This document shows positions 52,381-64,000 of a stretch of 64,000 nt of DNA, piece by piece. The DNA is from Aphanomyces cochlioides (Eukaryota; Oomycota; Saprolegniomycetes; Saprolegniales; Verrucalvaceae). A model generated the notes under the pieces. The model worked only from the letters and a program-made list of their open reading frames with translations. It searched no databases and had not been told where the DNA came from. Position 1 is the stretch's first letter; each line of letters opens with the position of its first letter. Both the position numbers and the translations under genes were made by a program. The stretch covers positions 1,100,831 through 1,164,830 of the forward strand of contig JAHQRK010000024.1 in assembly GCA_019828595.1 (NCBI GenBank). The letters run 5' to 3'.

Positions 52381-52911
52381 GCCAAAATTAATGGCGGGTC
52401 TGGATGCCACCAAAAATGGCATAAAAATGCCAAAAAATGCCATAATTCGAAATATGCTATAATTTTCAATTTTGACTGTCTGGATGCCACCTTTTCAAAG
52501 AATTTTTTGTCACAATTTTCTGGAGTTTTGGCCAAATTATGCCATAAAAAAATGGACCGAATTGGTCTATTTTTTTATGACATATTTTCGTCATGAACGC
52601 ATTGATCGAGTCAAGCTTGAGATTCAGCTTGCCATCTCTACAAAAATACACGCACACACTATATATTATCACTGTTGCATGTTCTAACACTCTAAGAAGC
52701 GACAGTGATCGAGCCTTGCTCATCTCTGGCTCATTTCAAAGTTTCCGGTTATCCAGACCAGCCCTAAGATTTGATCAATTATCAATTTTCCAAAACGCAT
52801 TCGGTTTCCCTCAGCTTACTTCGGTTACGCTCATCAACTGCTGTGTCGGGAAGCGACATCGATGGCGTCGCTCAACTGAGTATATCCCAACCAAAAATAT
52901 TGGACTTGGTG
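52381..52911. other. 531-bp copy-2-specific segment
   Basis: Replaces a 43-bp segment (29,080-29,122) of copy 1 between a shared ATCCGGATAT and a shared CAAAACTCT. It is A+T-rich, repeats TCTGGATGCCACC twice (about 52,399 and 52,481) and has several ATGCC/GGCAT runs. It may be a small nonautonomous insertion; no coding potential recognised. Confidence 0.55.
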
Positions 52912-53194
52912 CAAAACTCTTGGAGATAAACAAGTTCATGTTTTGACCTCAATTATTGAATTGGCCTCAAAATGGTATTTTGGGCTTATCATATTTATTG
53001 TAATATTTTCGGTTGCCAGACGGGTCGAAAAATGAGAAATTTTTTGGCACTTTCCATTTGCAAGATAGACGTTGATGCGGCTCTCGTGTGGACGATGATA
53101 ATAACGCGTTTCCTGATGTAGATGAAGTGATTAGCCAGCGACTCTTGACGCGCACGACAATTGTTGGCAAGTCTATGATGAAGCGGTCGGTTGA

Positions 53195-53796
53195 TTGTCT
53201 TTTTTCGTTCTTGGACACTTGGACCGGTACAACGACGAGTTTGTCGGAAGTGCCCTAAAGAGACCCAAGCAGACCTTGAGCAGAAAACGAGCCCAGGATG
53301 AGATGGATACGTTCTTGTGGGAGTTGGAAATGCTTCAAGTGGATGCGCGACGGACAGAACTGCTTGTTTTCATGTGCGAGAGAGGACTTGAAGCATATGA
53401 AGCTTTACTCAAGTTGCCAATGAAAAAGATTATTCGCCAGTACAAGGAAGAATACGAAGTCGCAGCGCGTGCCATCAACCAGTTTGCATCGCCAAAGAAG
53501 AGTGCCGATGTGGCTGAAGGGCTGGAAAATCAATAACGTGCATCGACCGAGGCATTGCAAGCCATTACCGACCGTGTGAGCTCAAATCCAAAGAATTGGC
53601 GCTACTCATGCGTGCTATTCGCGATCTTCAAAGTAACTATCGAGATTATGAAGATGACGTTGTTGTCGCTGACGATGAAGAAGCACATGTCAAGAACGAC
53701 GAAGAGGACGACTACGAAAGCAAGCATACCGAAGAACCTGTTGCCACTGTCGCCGACCACACACCCGATCAAGAGGAGGAACCAGTAGATAACTAA
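53195..53796 (+). CDS. Unrecognised gene with acidic C-terminal tail (copy 2)
   Basis: A 113-residue frame (53,195-53,536) with RPKQTLSRKRAQDEMDTFLW, RRTELLVFMCERGLEAYEAL and MKKIIRQYKEEYEVAARAIN, apparently helical, followed by a 66-residue frame (53,596-53,796) that starts LMRAIRDLQSNYRDYEDD and ends in a Glu/Asp-rich tail. The two probably belong to one gene; no clean intron explains the frame change at 53,537-53,595. It converges on the KIN17-like gene, whose stop is 2 bp away. The family is unknown to me; the 5' end is not defined. Confidence 0.5.
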
Positions 53797-53798
53797 TA

Positions 53799-54648
53799 TT
53801 ACTCGTCTGCAACTTTGCACACATCTTCATACTCAACTTTGTCGAGTGTCCGCCCTCTATTCCGAGATCAAAGTCGGATGGACGGTTGCAACTTACTTCT
53901 TTGGACCAGACGTGAAGAGTACCGATACGCTGAACGATTCTTCGTCAATCGAGAGAAGTGTTGCGAGAGCACCTCGTCCAATGCCATTTACAACGCGCAC
54001 TGACTTGCCAACCAGCGGAATCGATCATCCTATTCCACAAACCATGAGCAAGTCATTTCTCAATTCCACCATTAACCTGGCCAACACGCAATTCGTCGCC
54101 TGAGTCCAACATGCGCACTTGAGCACCAAATGCGTCGACCACCCTCAAGACTTGGTCAGGTCTTGAGGGTGGTCTTTTCATTGTAGTACTCTCCGTCGCC
54201 CATGCTCTTATCCATCACTTTGACAATAATACCTTGGTGGATCCAGTTTTCCTTGCGATTTGATCGGTCTTCTTCCTCATCAAGTCGTTGTCGCTTGCGC
54301 TGTTTTCAGCCATGATAGCATCCACAGCACTGCGCTTTCCACCTGTCTTTGCTTCATTTTCTCCTGGAGTTAGCGTCGAATCATCGTCAGCGCTAAATCG
54401 GCTTCTTTGACACTTCAGGGGCTTTCGACTTGGGCTCAAGACTTTTGATGTGCGTCTCCAGACGTGTGTGCTTTGAATCCATTCTCATCGCGGCACTGCT
54501 TGTTGCATACTTGACAATACCATCGTAGTTTTTGAAGCCCTTTCGACTAGACATACAATCAGCGGCCTTTCATTCAATACAACGAGATAATTTATACCTT
54601 TTGCCGATTTGCAACAGCTTTTGCCGTCATAAAGTCATGCTTCGGCCT
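53799..54648 (-). pseudogene. KIN17: KIN17-like gene, copy 2, damaged
   Basis: Same structure and the same lesions as 30,902-31,751: AGG in place of the start codon (54,646-54,648), 51-nt and 40-nt introns (54,547-54,597 and 53,857-53,896), missing winged-helix region and the 15-bp hairpin at 54,137-54,174. Confidence 0.85.
54137..54174. repeat. Perfect 15-bp hairpin in KIN17-like gene, copy 2
   Basis: Identical to 31,240-31,277. Confidence 0.9.
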
Positions 54649-55198
54649 CTCGTCTTGTGTCCTTCCTCGGAATTTGTCTCATTGTGAATATTGGGAGCTA
54701 TCCGGACAAAATACTTGACGTCAAGTTTACATTTAATGAAAGATTTTGTATAATATACAAGTCAAAGTATGATTCCTACTGCAGGTTTAGGGGTTGAAGG
54801 GGTTCAAGAAACAAGAATGCTGATGACCAGGACATTCGACATCTTGGCCGTGTAGCTGCAATATTGAGTGGCCTAGCGAGAGTCAAATACGTCTGCATGA
54901 AGACGTCAATGAATACAAACCATCGCACTGTCGCTTGCGAGCTAGAGTGCTATGAAATAACGAAATCAGATCTATGTGGCCTCCCAAACGTCAGCGCTTT
55001 GTCGGCGAAAAATCGGCTTTCTTTCATCTAGCAAATGTACGCAGCACGCCATCTTGAAATGTGTCATCAGTTACTTATTAATGCTGTCTGAGCGCTCTCT
55101 TCTGTGTTCAAGAGGTTCTACTATCGAAAACATGAACGGCAGTCTGGGCAAATGGAACAAGAGATCGAGCATTGAGATATTCTATATTAGGATGCGGT
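54649..55198. other. Intergenic stretch, copy 2
   Basis: Copy of 31,752-32,301; no gene seen. Confidence 0.4.
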
Positions 55199-57072
55199 TT
55201 AAATTTCAATGTCGCGGCGCTGTGGCGGTCGAATGTGGCGCATTGTTGATCCTGCCACGGTCGGTTTGAAAGGCGCTGCGTACCCGTACGGCTTTGGAAT
55301 ACCCAACTCGTCTGGAATGTAAGCATTTGGTCGTGGCTCGGCCGTCGTGCGTGTAATTTGTGACGAAAATGGTACTTGATTTGATGACATAGGTCTGCCG
55401 TCTTGTGCAATCCGCTGGGCTTCCCGACGGTACCATTCTTGTTCACATTTGGCATTGGGTGCATTTCCGTTTTCAAAATTCCACACAGCCTCTTCGTACT
55501 CAAGCTGTCGGTCATGTTTCTCCTGCTGAAGTTTCATCGACGTGGCTTGAAACATTGACAGCTCCGAGACAGTCGCCATCATTTTGCGCGTTGTGTCTTT
55601 GATTTTAACTTGGAATGTATTGACTTTCTTGGCCAGCTGAAGTGTATCGCGGCTGCCATCCGATGCTTGTGCGCGCAGTTTGTCCGACAAATTCGTCACT
55701 TCCTCAAGAACAAGTTCCTTCTCCAGTAGCTGCTCCTTCTTGAGATTATACCGCTCTTCCAACAAGGCCAATTTTGCACTCAACTGATCTTCGTCGGGGT
55801 CGTCTCCTCCCAGCGCACGCCACCTGTCGCCATTCTTCGGTGTTTCCAGGTCTCTGCACATCATGTCGGTGACGACTCGTTCTTGCTTGAGGACGTTTTG
55901 AATTTCCAACACTTTTGTGGCGTACTCTGGAACTCTTGGCACTTGTTTGCGCGTGATTTCAATTTGTCGCTCGACGTCCAAGAGTTTAATCTGAAGCATG
56001 CGGCGTTGCTTGGTGGGCGAGTCGCTCTTTTGTCAATGCTTTGTCTTTTGCGACGCTTTCATTGCGGAGAACTTCAACTTCGTTATGCAGGATTTTGATC
56101 TTTTCTTTCATTTCAGCAAGAGCTTGTGAACTCGCTTGGATCAAATTGACATATTTGTTGCGTTCATTCTTGACAATGTCGTACAATGCGCTGAATTCCT
56201 TGAGGCGATTGCTTGTTTCATTGCATTTCTTGGCAATATCAAGGATGACCAACTCTTTCATCTTGAGCTGTTGGTGGATTTCCTCTTCGTTGTCGACGGC
56301 CGTTGATGCTGCACGCGCCTTGATTTCACGCTGCGCACTCAGTAAAGCAATGATCTTTTGTTGCTTGCTTTCTTCTTGAACCCACTCGGCTAGCTCTGTC
56401 TCGAGTTGTTTCACGCGCGCTGTGAGTTGTTCCAGCTCCTCGACGCGGGTCTTCTCAACACCGTCCATTTTGAACATTCGTGCAATCAACACGTCAACAT
56501 CCTGCTTCAGCTCGGCTTGTTCCGCGACGAGCTTTTTGTTCTCCGCGGCAATCGCTCGTAATTGATGCTCAGCATCGCTCACTTGCACTTGCATGTTTGG
56601 CAATAGACTCTTGGCACCATCGGCAACCATTTGTTTCTTCTTGAGAACCTTCTTGAGTCTGTCAAATTCTTTCTGGATTGCACTCTGTCTCTCTGACTCG
56701 CCTCGAATCGTTGCATCAACATTGCGTTCGTCCATTTCAAGACGTACTTTCTCTCCCAAGCGCATTGCATGGTTGTGCTTTTCCTCCGTGAGAAGCATAT
56801 TGACATGGTTGACGTCGCGTTGGCGTTGGTCAATTGTACCCCGATGAACGTCGAGTTTGTGGTTAAGTTGTTTTTGGACCTCGTCTGCTTCTTTTCGCTT
56901 CTCTTCCTGCGTAGCCAAAGCTGCGTCGACCTCAGCAAGTCGAGCTTTGATACGCTTGAGCTCGCCCTCGAGGTTTCAATTGCTTTGGCTTCGACATCAT
57001 TTTGCTTGCCGATTCTATCCGGGTCTCCCTTTATTTTCATGAGAATCTTTTTCTCTGCTGCTTTCAGAAATT
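55199..57072 (-). pseudogene. CCDC146: CCDC146-like coiled-coil gene, copy 2
   Basis: Same three frame segments (57,040 onward, 56,918-55,986, 55,999-55,199) and the same one-base frame changes as copy 1, joined upstream to THOC2 at about 57,072-57,092. Confidence 0.85.
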
Positions 57073-57076
57073 GCGT

Positions 57077-58531
57077 GGGGAAATCACCAAGCTAGCAAGC
57101 AAAATCTCCTTGCCCTCATCGGTTCGATCATCCCCTTGTTTTATTTCGTCACACGTCGCTCGTATTATAGGTTTATTCGATCTAGACCCTAATCGTGTCT
57201 TGGACCTAGTCTTGGATGCATACGAAATGCACTATACGAAGGACTGCTTCATGGAATTGCTCACAGAATTCAAAGTCGATGGGATTGTGCACGTTCTTGG
57301 CTTCAGAGTTCAATATTATTCGCGATACAACCTTGCAGCTCCTCGCTCGTTGTATCGGCTGGCAGCCACAATCATTTAGAATGAGCTTCTCTCATTACAC
57401 CTGCTTTATCCTCATTTGTCTCCTAAGAAAGAAGATATTGTCGCTTCGGCTGACCAAGAGCGCTTGGATATGATCCAGGCTGCAAAGTCTTTTGGCAAAG
57501 TCAATCTAAATGCCAAAAAGGATGAAGATGACGCTGACTCTAGCGAAAAACCAAAAACACAAGATTCAAACCAAGTGCATGGGCTCACCATTGGCTTGCT
57601 TGAAATCGGATCCACCCAACAAGGCTTTGATCTCATCATTGACTGGTTCATAGCTCGCAACGTTAACCCTCTTCAGTACCGCCCATTGACTTTGCAAGTG
57701 TGTCGCTTCATACACGAGTTTATTGATGAATTTTACCTACCATTTTCTCTCAAGAAGCTAGGCCTAGCAAAGTCAAAAGAAAATACCGCGGCCTCGAGTG
57801 ATAGCCGCAGTCCGTACATTCGACGAGTTTCTAGCGCAAGTGCTGCCCAAATTATACCTTTTGGGTCCTCACTTGTGTCATTACCAGTTTTTGAGGACTA
57901 AATTGAAGAGGCCGTGGATTCTCTCATCTCAACGTGCTTTTTGCCCGCCTTGTCACTCCATCAATGCTGTCCGCATCTTGTCCACAAAATGTGGGATTTG
58001 CTCAAAAACTATTCGTGCCAAAAGCGCTACCTCTTTTATCAATTGTGGTAGAACAATACAAGTCTACCCGGGGAATGGAATTGATGCTCATACAAGCCCA
58101 ATCTGCTCGAGCTACGCGTAAAATCATGCGCCGGCTTACCGCTGATAAGACCAAACCAACCGGCCCTCTGCTGACTCATGTTGCGCACGCAACCCGCTGG
58201 TGGCATTCCGCACGATAATGCAGCAACTGCAATCTTACGAAAACTTGATCCAACCGGTCGTGGAATCACTGAAGTATATATCCCCTTTATTATCCTACGT
58301 GCTGATTTCACAGCTCAGCCGTCCCCGAAAAACATTCAAAGCTGACGGTCAAAACGTATCATTGTGGCTGTCATCTCTTGCAAGCTTTTCTGGGAGTCTC
58401 TATCGCAATTATCCCACCGTGTAGTTGGGGGCTTTGCTTTCTTTCTTATTTCAGCGGCTAAGTCAATTGGAAAGTGGCGAGTTAATCGTCCTCAGCGAGC
58501 TTTTGACCCAAATGGGTAATAATTTGGCTGG
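57077..58531 (+). pseudogene. THOC2: THOC2 central fragment, copy 2
   Basis: Copy of 34,180-35,634 including the internal TAG (57,377). Confidence 0.82.
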
Positions 58532-59613
58532 CTTGGGCATGTCCGAGTTCACCTATCGATGTTTTTGCGACAACAGCGCTTGGTACTCCAACTCTTTGAC
58601 CTGGAGTTGCAGCCGAGACATTTCGCGCTGGTGTTCTAGCTCTCGATTGGCCGCCACAACCTGCTGCTTGGAAGCTGCAAGCTGTTTTGCCATCACTTGC
58701 CTGCTGGCGGCATCGAGCAGTTCCGCAATGCGCCGTCATACTTGAGGCTATTCTCGAGCATCTTCCTCTCAATGTCTTTGACTTGTTATCAGAGATGAGC
58801 GAATGCTCGGCGAGACTGCCATTGTATTTGTCGGTAACTTTGCGCATGTGCCCATGGATAGTATTGCAGCCCTCACCATCGAGTAGATCCTTGCGCGCGC
58901 GACTCAATCGATGCTCCCAACTGCGCCGCCCATCATCAAGGACGCCGACCTCAAGTTCTTTGTCGACGGAGACGGGAAGGCCTACAATGTAGAAATGCGT
59001 CGCAAGCGGACACTACAAGACATCCTTTTCAAAGCCAAGGATGTTGGTTCCTTGAGTGTGCGGACGATATTGTCGCTTCCAAAGACCGTACCAACATCCT
59101 TGGCTTTGAAAAGGATGTCTTGTAGTGTCCGCTTGCGACGCATTTCTACATTGTAGGCCTTCCCGTCTCCGTCGACAAAGAACTTGAGGTCGGCGTCCTT
59201 GATGATGGGCGGCGCAGTTGGGAGCATCGATTGAGTCGCGCGCGCAAGGATCTACTCGATGGTGAGGGCTGCAATACTATCCATGGGCACATGCGCAAAG
59301 TTACCGACAAATACAATGGCAGTCTCGCCGAGCATTCGCTCATCTCTGATAACAAGTCAAAGACATTGAGAGGAAGATGCTCGAGAATAGCCTCAAGTAT
59401 GATGGCGCATTGCGGAACTGCTCGATGCCGTCAGCAGGCAAGTGATGGCAAAACAGCTTGCAGCTTCCAAGCAGCAGGTTGTGGCGGCCAATCGAGAGCT
59501 AGAACACCAGCGCGAAATGTCTCGGCTGCAACTCCAGGTCAAAGAGTTGGAGTACCAAGCGCTGTTGTCGCAAAAACATCGATAGGTGAACTCGGACATG
59601 CCCAAGGCCAGCC
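58527..59613. repeat. Large MSV199 palindrome, copy 2
   Basis: Arms 58,527-59,048 and 59,090-59,613 with the same 41-bp spacer as 35,630-36,716. MSV199 N-termini start at 58,911 (+) and 59,227 (-); the coiled-coil tail is at 59,231-59,613. Confidence 0.9.
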
Positions 59614-59659
59614 ATAATGGTACACTGTACAACGATCCACGGCAAGCGGTGCGTGACAA

Positions 59660-59711
59660 GAAAGTGTATGTGTAGTAGTAACAAGGAATCTACTACTACA
59701 CATACACTTTC
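59660..59711. repeat. Perfect 21-bp hairpin, copy 2
   Basis: Copy of 36,763-36,814. Confidence 0.9.
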
Positions 59712-59713
59712 GT

Positions 59714-62700
59714 GACACCATAATATAAGCAGGAATTTCGTCGTTCTGCTCGCCACACTTCTTGCTCTCGCCATTGCGCTTGCGACCGCACATGTGCGCT
59801 TCGAGCAAGGCAAGTAGTGGTAGAGTCGTTGATACGTCCTCTCATTTTATGCTGAACACCCGAAACCACTGCATGGACGAGCGAACTGGAATCTCTTGGA
59901 GCTACGAATAACACATTGGCCTCTGAATCGACGTAGAAAAGACGAGATTGAGCTCCACTTTTCGTAATATCAATGCCATTAGAAAGAAAAAAGCGAGTAG
60001 GGATATCGCGAACACAGCGGATTGTGAATGTACTCCAAAGTGATACGTCGATAGTTTCTCCCGGAGATTGGCATTCAATAATCTGGTGAAGTCCGTCAAT
60101 AAATCTTGTGATTGGAGTCTTTGTGTTAGTTTTCTGGCATCTAGATTTCATCAACAAAACCTGGGGCCAACACTTCGCGAACAACAGTGCTTAGCTTTGG
60201 AGTTTGCGATCGAAGACAAAGTGGTCCACTTAGACTCGGATGCGCGACTTCAATTCGCTGTGAGTCAATATCTTGCATGATCCAAGGAGCATCATTGTAC
60301 ACGCAGGCTTCAAGACTTGACAGTTTATTGTCGAATGTTGGAGTACTATATAAGGATTGGACGCATCCAAAAGTTTGAGTACTTTCACTACTCATTTCAT
60401 ATAAGTTAAGGAAAGGACATTCTGTCTGGTGTTCCCTCAGCACATTCGCATAATCCCGGACATGAGATGCATCTTTGGTTCCAAGACGTCGGATTAGTTC
60501 ATCGTTGGCTCCAAATACTCGAGGTACCTCGATAAAAAAAGGGGTCAAATTACCTTTCAGTCGAAAGTATGGACGATTTGCTTTAACAAGACTGGCACCA
60601 AGTGGAATCGATGGTATATCAAATTGCTCGACATGCGAAATAAAGTACTCGTGCAGTAGCATCACAATCTTCCTCATTCTTTGGTGATAGACGTGAAGTG
60701 GTTTTCGAAACATGATTTTGCACAAAATAGGAACGTTTCCATAGAAACATCGGTTGGCATACCAATACTTGTCAATATTTCAAGCCAATTATCAGAAGAA
60801 TAAGGTGGCTGGGGAAAGTACTCGGGTGACTTCGCAAATATTGCACTCAAAGAGAATTTCGAGGATCCATGAACATGTTTGCACAAATGTAGGCACCATG
60901 TGCGCAAGGAAATAGCGGCGATTGCTTTAAAAAGGAAATTAATTCCACCTTGTCATGCACGGTGGACTACTTTTCTTGATCATTTCTAGAATTTCATGTC
61001 TCTCGGCGGAACCGATCGCACTCTGAAACTGTGGGATTACGAATTGCATTAACAACCGGGCCTCACTCAACACTTCCACATTTAACTCTTCGTAGAATGA
61101 CACGAGAATTGGAGCATCCACTCGAATAAAAGACGATTTGGCTCTGTCGGATAAAAGACTAGGAAATGAAGCAATATCGTTGACTAATATGTAGTAAGTG
61201 CATTCGCTCAAACATATGTGACAGTAATCGCGGAAATAAGGGTAGCTTTCGAATCTGGTCAATTTGATTGCGATTGTATCGACCGTACTTGCTCACTCGT
61301 CCTGAAACAAAACTGAACGATATCATTTTTTTCGATTGAACTCCATGTCAAGGCATCCTAAATTATCAAAGCGGGTCTCTTCAACAGAATAAATCATAGC
61401 TTCAGCGTGGGAAAAATAGGCTAATTCAAGAAGTGGGGCTTGAATCTTTATCAATATGTGAAATATCGTATCTTTGTCCAAGTTGTTTTCAAATATCGAT
61501 GATCCAGCAGTGTCCATATTTATATCATCTGGATAGGTAACTTCAGCTAACTTGTTGCCATCGTTGATCTTTTCGGCAGAGTCAAAGTTGTCCTCCTCGT
61601 AGAATTCTAATTAATGCTTGGCACGACACTCAATTTATGCGACTCTCCCGCTCCTGAGATAAAAATCTATCATTTTCGGCTGCATAGTCTTGCTGCAGAA
61701 GAGTCTGAAGCTCGTGCGCAAGTAGTATACAATTCCATAAGCAGATCACTCGCTCAATGTGTCGACAGCACATGTGTTCTTTGGAAGAATAAAGTGGCAG
61801 CAAGAGCCAAGAATAAAATATGGACACCTGTGACGGAGGCACTTCTTTCCAAAATCGTACCATCCATAAGCCATCGATAATATCTTCATCCCATCGTATG
61901 ATCTTTTGATGTTTCCAAGACTTGGGTAATTGGTTGTCAAGAGCCTGAGATAAGAGTTGAAAAGCGAACATTTGAGCTCCAAGAGCTGAAACATATTTCG
62001 GATCTTGCAACGACGTTGACATTGTGCGTGTAAAGTCCAAACTTAAAAATCTTGAGACCATTCGTGGCAATAATAATTGCTGATCAATTCTGGCAAAAAT
62101 GTATTTCTCCATGAATATATGGTGGCCATATGGAATAACATCAACACTTCCAGCTGACAAAGCTAAAAGGGGCAATCCAGACAAATCAGCAAACGTATTT
62201 GAATTCAGGTTCCTCATGCAGTACTGCAAGAATGGGATACAAAGACAGCTGTGTATTGTTGAAATATGCACACGTTTGAGATAATTGCAAAGTATGCGAG
62301 GATGCAACGTTTGAGGCTTAAATAACGTGAGACATCCATCCACGACGTTCTTGGGTAATCGAAACATGGGAAAATGTAGTTGGAATAACGAGGCAACTTG
62401 AACGTGCATTGATTGTGTCTCCATCAAATAAACTTCATGAATTTTTCGTAAAGAGAAGTCACTCCAACGAAACAGGCTGTGCGACTGTAATTTAGGGGTA
62501 AATAAGTCGCTGTACGAGAGAACCAAAAGAGTGTCTCGATTTCTTTTAGCTTGGCCAACATACATACAAAAAACTTGGTCATCATCTAAACAATTTTAAA
62601 CAGTATAGTTGGCGAGTTCAAAATGCTTCATGGTTAGTAGCAAATCTACATAAGCTGCAATAACAGCATCCTCGAGTAATATTTGATTCCATATCTCCCT

Positions 62701-63517
62701 GGATCAACATGAGGACAAAATGCGCCGAAAATTTTCTTGAGATGATTCCAATATGTTATCCCTTTCATTGGTAAATCTAAATCGGATAAAAGCAAGAAAC
62801 CACCATTTATATGCACAGGAAGTCCCGTCCATAAGTCGGCTGGAAGAGTGCAAAAAAGCTGACCATTCACTGGGGGAGCTATGTCATCGTTTTTCTTGAT
62901 CACACTGGCAACACTTATGTGAGGAACTACATTTTGCATTGTCTTCGCCAATTCTAAAGTGCGTCCCATCGCAAGGTTGCTGGAAACCAACCACTTTTCA
63001 ACGGCAACTGCATTGTTTGTTTCGATCTTTACATCACAATAATTTATTGTTAAAGTCTCCTTTGGTGCCCGTCTGAAAAGAGTGGTGAATTGAAATGTTG
63101 GTTTCTTCTTCCATTCAGCATCTTGTAGAGCTTTCTTCTTTCAGCTAAAATGTTCGGAGCATCTTGCAAATGAACGTCTACGATGGTATCGCTACTCTGA
63201 TCCATGCCCAAGGCTCCATAATGAAGTGCACGATAAATATTGCGTAAAAACCACTGAAGATGGCGCAAATTTCGAAAATGAGGCTTGAAGGCTGCGAAGA
63301 AACTCTTTGTCAAAATGGGCAATTCAGGAAAATGCTCGCTTGTATATTTTCTAATGGGACATCGCAATATTGTTCCTTTGACGTTTGCACCACGGGTATA
63401 TTTGGTGCAAGTGGTAGGCAACAAAATGGAAGTATTTGGTCGAAGTAAATTTGAAATTCGTTTGAATTCACTGCATAGCATACTGCCCCAACACTGTCCA
63501 GATACACACCACTTGTG
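59714..63517 (-). pseudogene. SACS: Sacsin-like gene fragment, copy 2
   Basis: Copy of 36,817-40,620 with the same frame pattern; a C-to-G type difference near 60,393 changes Ile to Met and one base differs near 61,140. Confidence 0.72.
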
Positions 63518-64000
63518 CGGCTCTTCTCGCTCATTTTTTGCTGTAAGTCCTCGACTTTTTTGTCAATAGTGAGCAAACGCTCGGCGAGGCTATCATTGTA
63601 TTTGTCGGCAACTTTGCGCATGTGCCCACGGATAGTATTGCAGCCCTCACCATCGAGTAGGAGCAACCCTTGTGATCTCGTCCTGAAACAAAACTGAACG
63701 ATATCATTTTTTTTGTTTGAACTCAATAAATACCCATTCCAGGCGATCCAAACACATGTCAAGGCATCCTAAATTATCAAAGCGGGTCTCTTCAACAGAA
63801 TAAATCATAGCTTCAGCGTGGGAAAAATAGGCTAATTCAAGAAGTGGGGCTTGAATCTTTATCAATATGTGAAATATCGTATCTTTGTCCAAGTTGTTTT
63901 CAAATATCGATGATCCAGCAGTGTCCATATTTATATCATCTGGATAGGTAACTTCAGCTAACTTGTTGCCATCGTTGATCTTTTCGGCAGAGTCAAAGTT
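61298..64000. repeat. Start of second 2.4-kb tandem array
   Basis: Unit 1 spans 61,298-63,678 (with MSV199-family tail piece at about 63,497-63,678); unit 2 begins at 63,679 and includes the roughly 30-bp sequence that marks units 2 and 3 of the first array. It continues beyond the window. Confidence 0.9.

Larger units (their letters stand above)
50756..64000. repeat. Segmental duplication, copy 2
   Basis: Collinear partner of 27,440-41,103. Lacks the hAT insertion, and keeps about 170 bp of the acidic-tail gene that copy 1 has lost. Runs to the window edge. Confidence 0.92.

Overview
The window looks like a nuclear contig of a zoospore-forming oomycete (stramenopile). Evidence: a Crinkler-type NTPase-nuclease effector gene, two necrosis-inducing NLP gene remnants, very short GT-AG introns (40-55 nt), and fragments of eukaryotic genes including CCDC146, a centriole/flagellum-linked coiled-coil protein. 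The genus cannot be fixed from the sequence alone.

Region 1 (1 to about 13.6 kb) is strongly A+T-rich and is most of a Polinton/Maverick-type virus-like element. It carries a protein-primed family B DNA polymerase (its start lies before the window), a retroviral-type integrase with chromodomain, a protein with six evenly spaced Q-T motifs, a basic pVI-like protein, a GIY-YIG nuclease with a frameshifted zinc-finger tail, a second zinc-finger protein, penton-like minor capsid protein, packaging ATPase, a fibre protein with an S74 self-cleaving chaperone domain, a double-jelly-roll major capsid protein, an adenain-like maturation protease and a two-repeat ExoX-C-like protein. Together these cover replication, integration, capsid building, maturation and packaging. 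Almost all of its reading frames are open. No terminal inverted repeat could be paired because the left end is outside the window.

Region 2 (13.7-27.4 kb) has host-like composition. It holds a Crinkler effector gene whose only visible intron splits the P-loop codons, a decayed sacsin-like HSP90-type ATPase fragment, a broken THOC2 gene, a repeat-rich stretch with a 228-bp tandem repeat, and two truncated NLP genes joined to unrelated gene pieces.

Region 3 (27.4-64.0 kb) is a mosaic of host gene fragments present twice about 23 kb apart: cytoplasmic dynein heavy chain, an unrecognised acidic gene, KIN17, CCDC146, THOC2, a large palindrome of viral-type MSV199 sequence, and a sacsin-like gene. 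A 2.4-kb piece of the sacsin-like gene is additionally repeated three times in tandem. Nearly every host gene piece is frameshifted or truncated, and both copies share the same lesions. The joints between pieces repeatedly carry fragments of one MSV199/T5orf172 (GIY-YIG-like) gene family, twice as large inverted repeats. A degenerate hAT transposon with target-site duplication sits in only one of the two copies, so the duplication contains its own empty-site control.

No tRNA, rRNA, CRISPR array or telomere repeat was seen.
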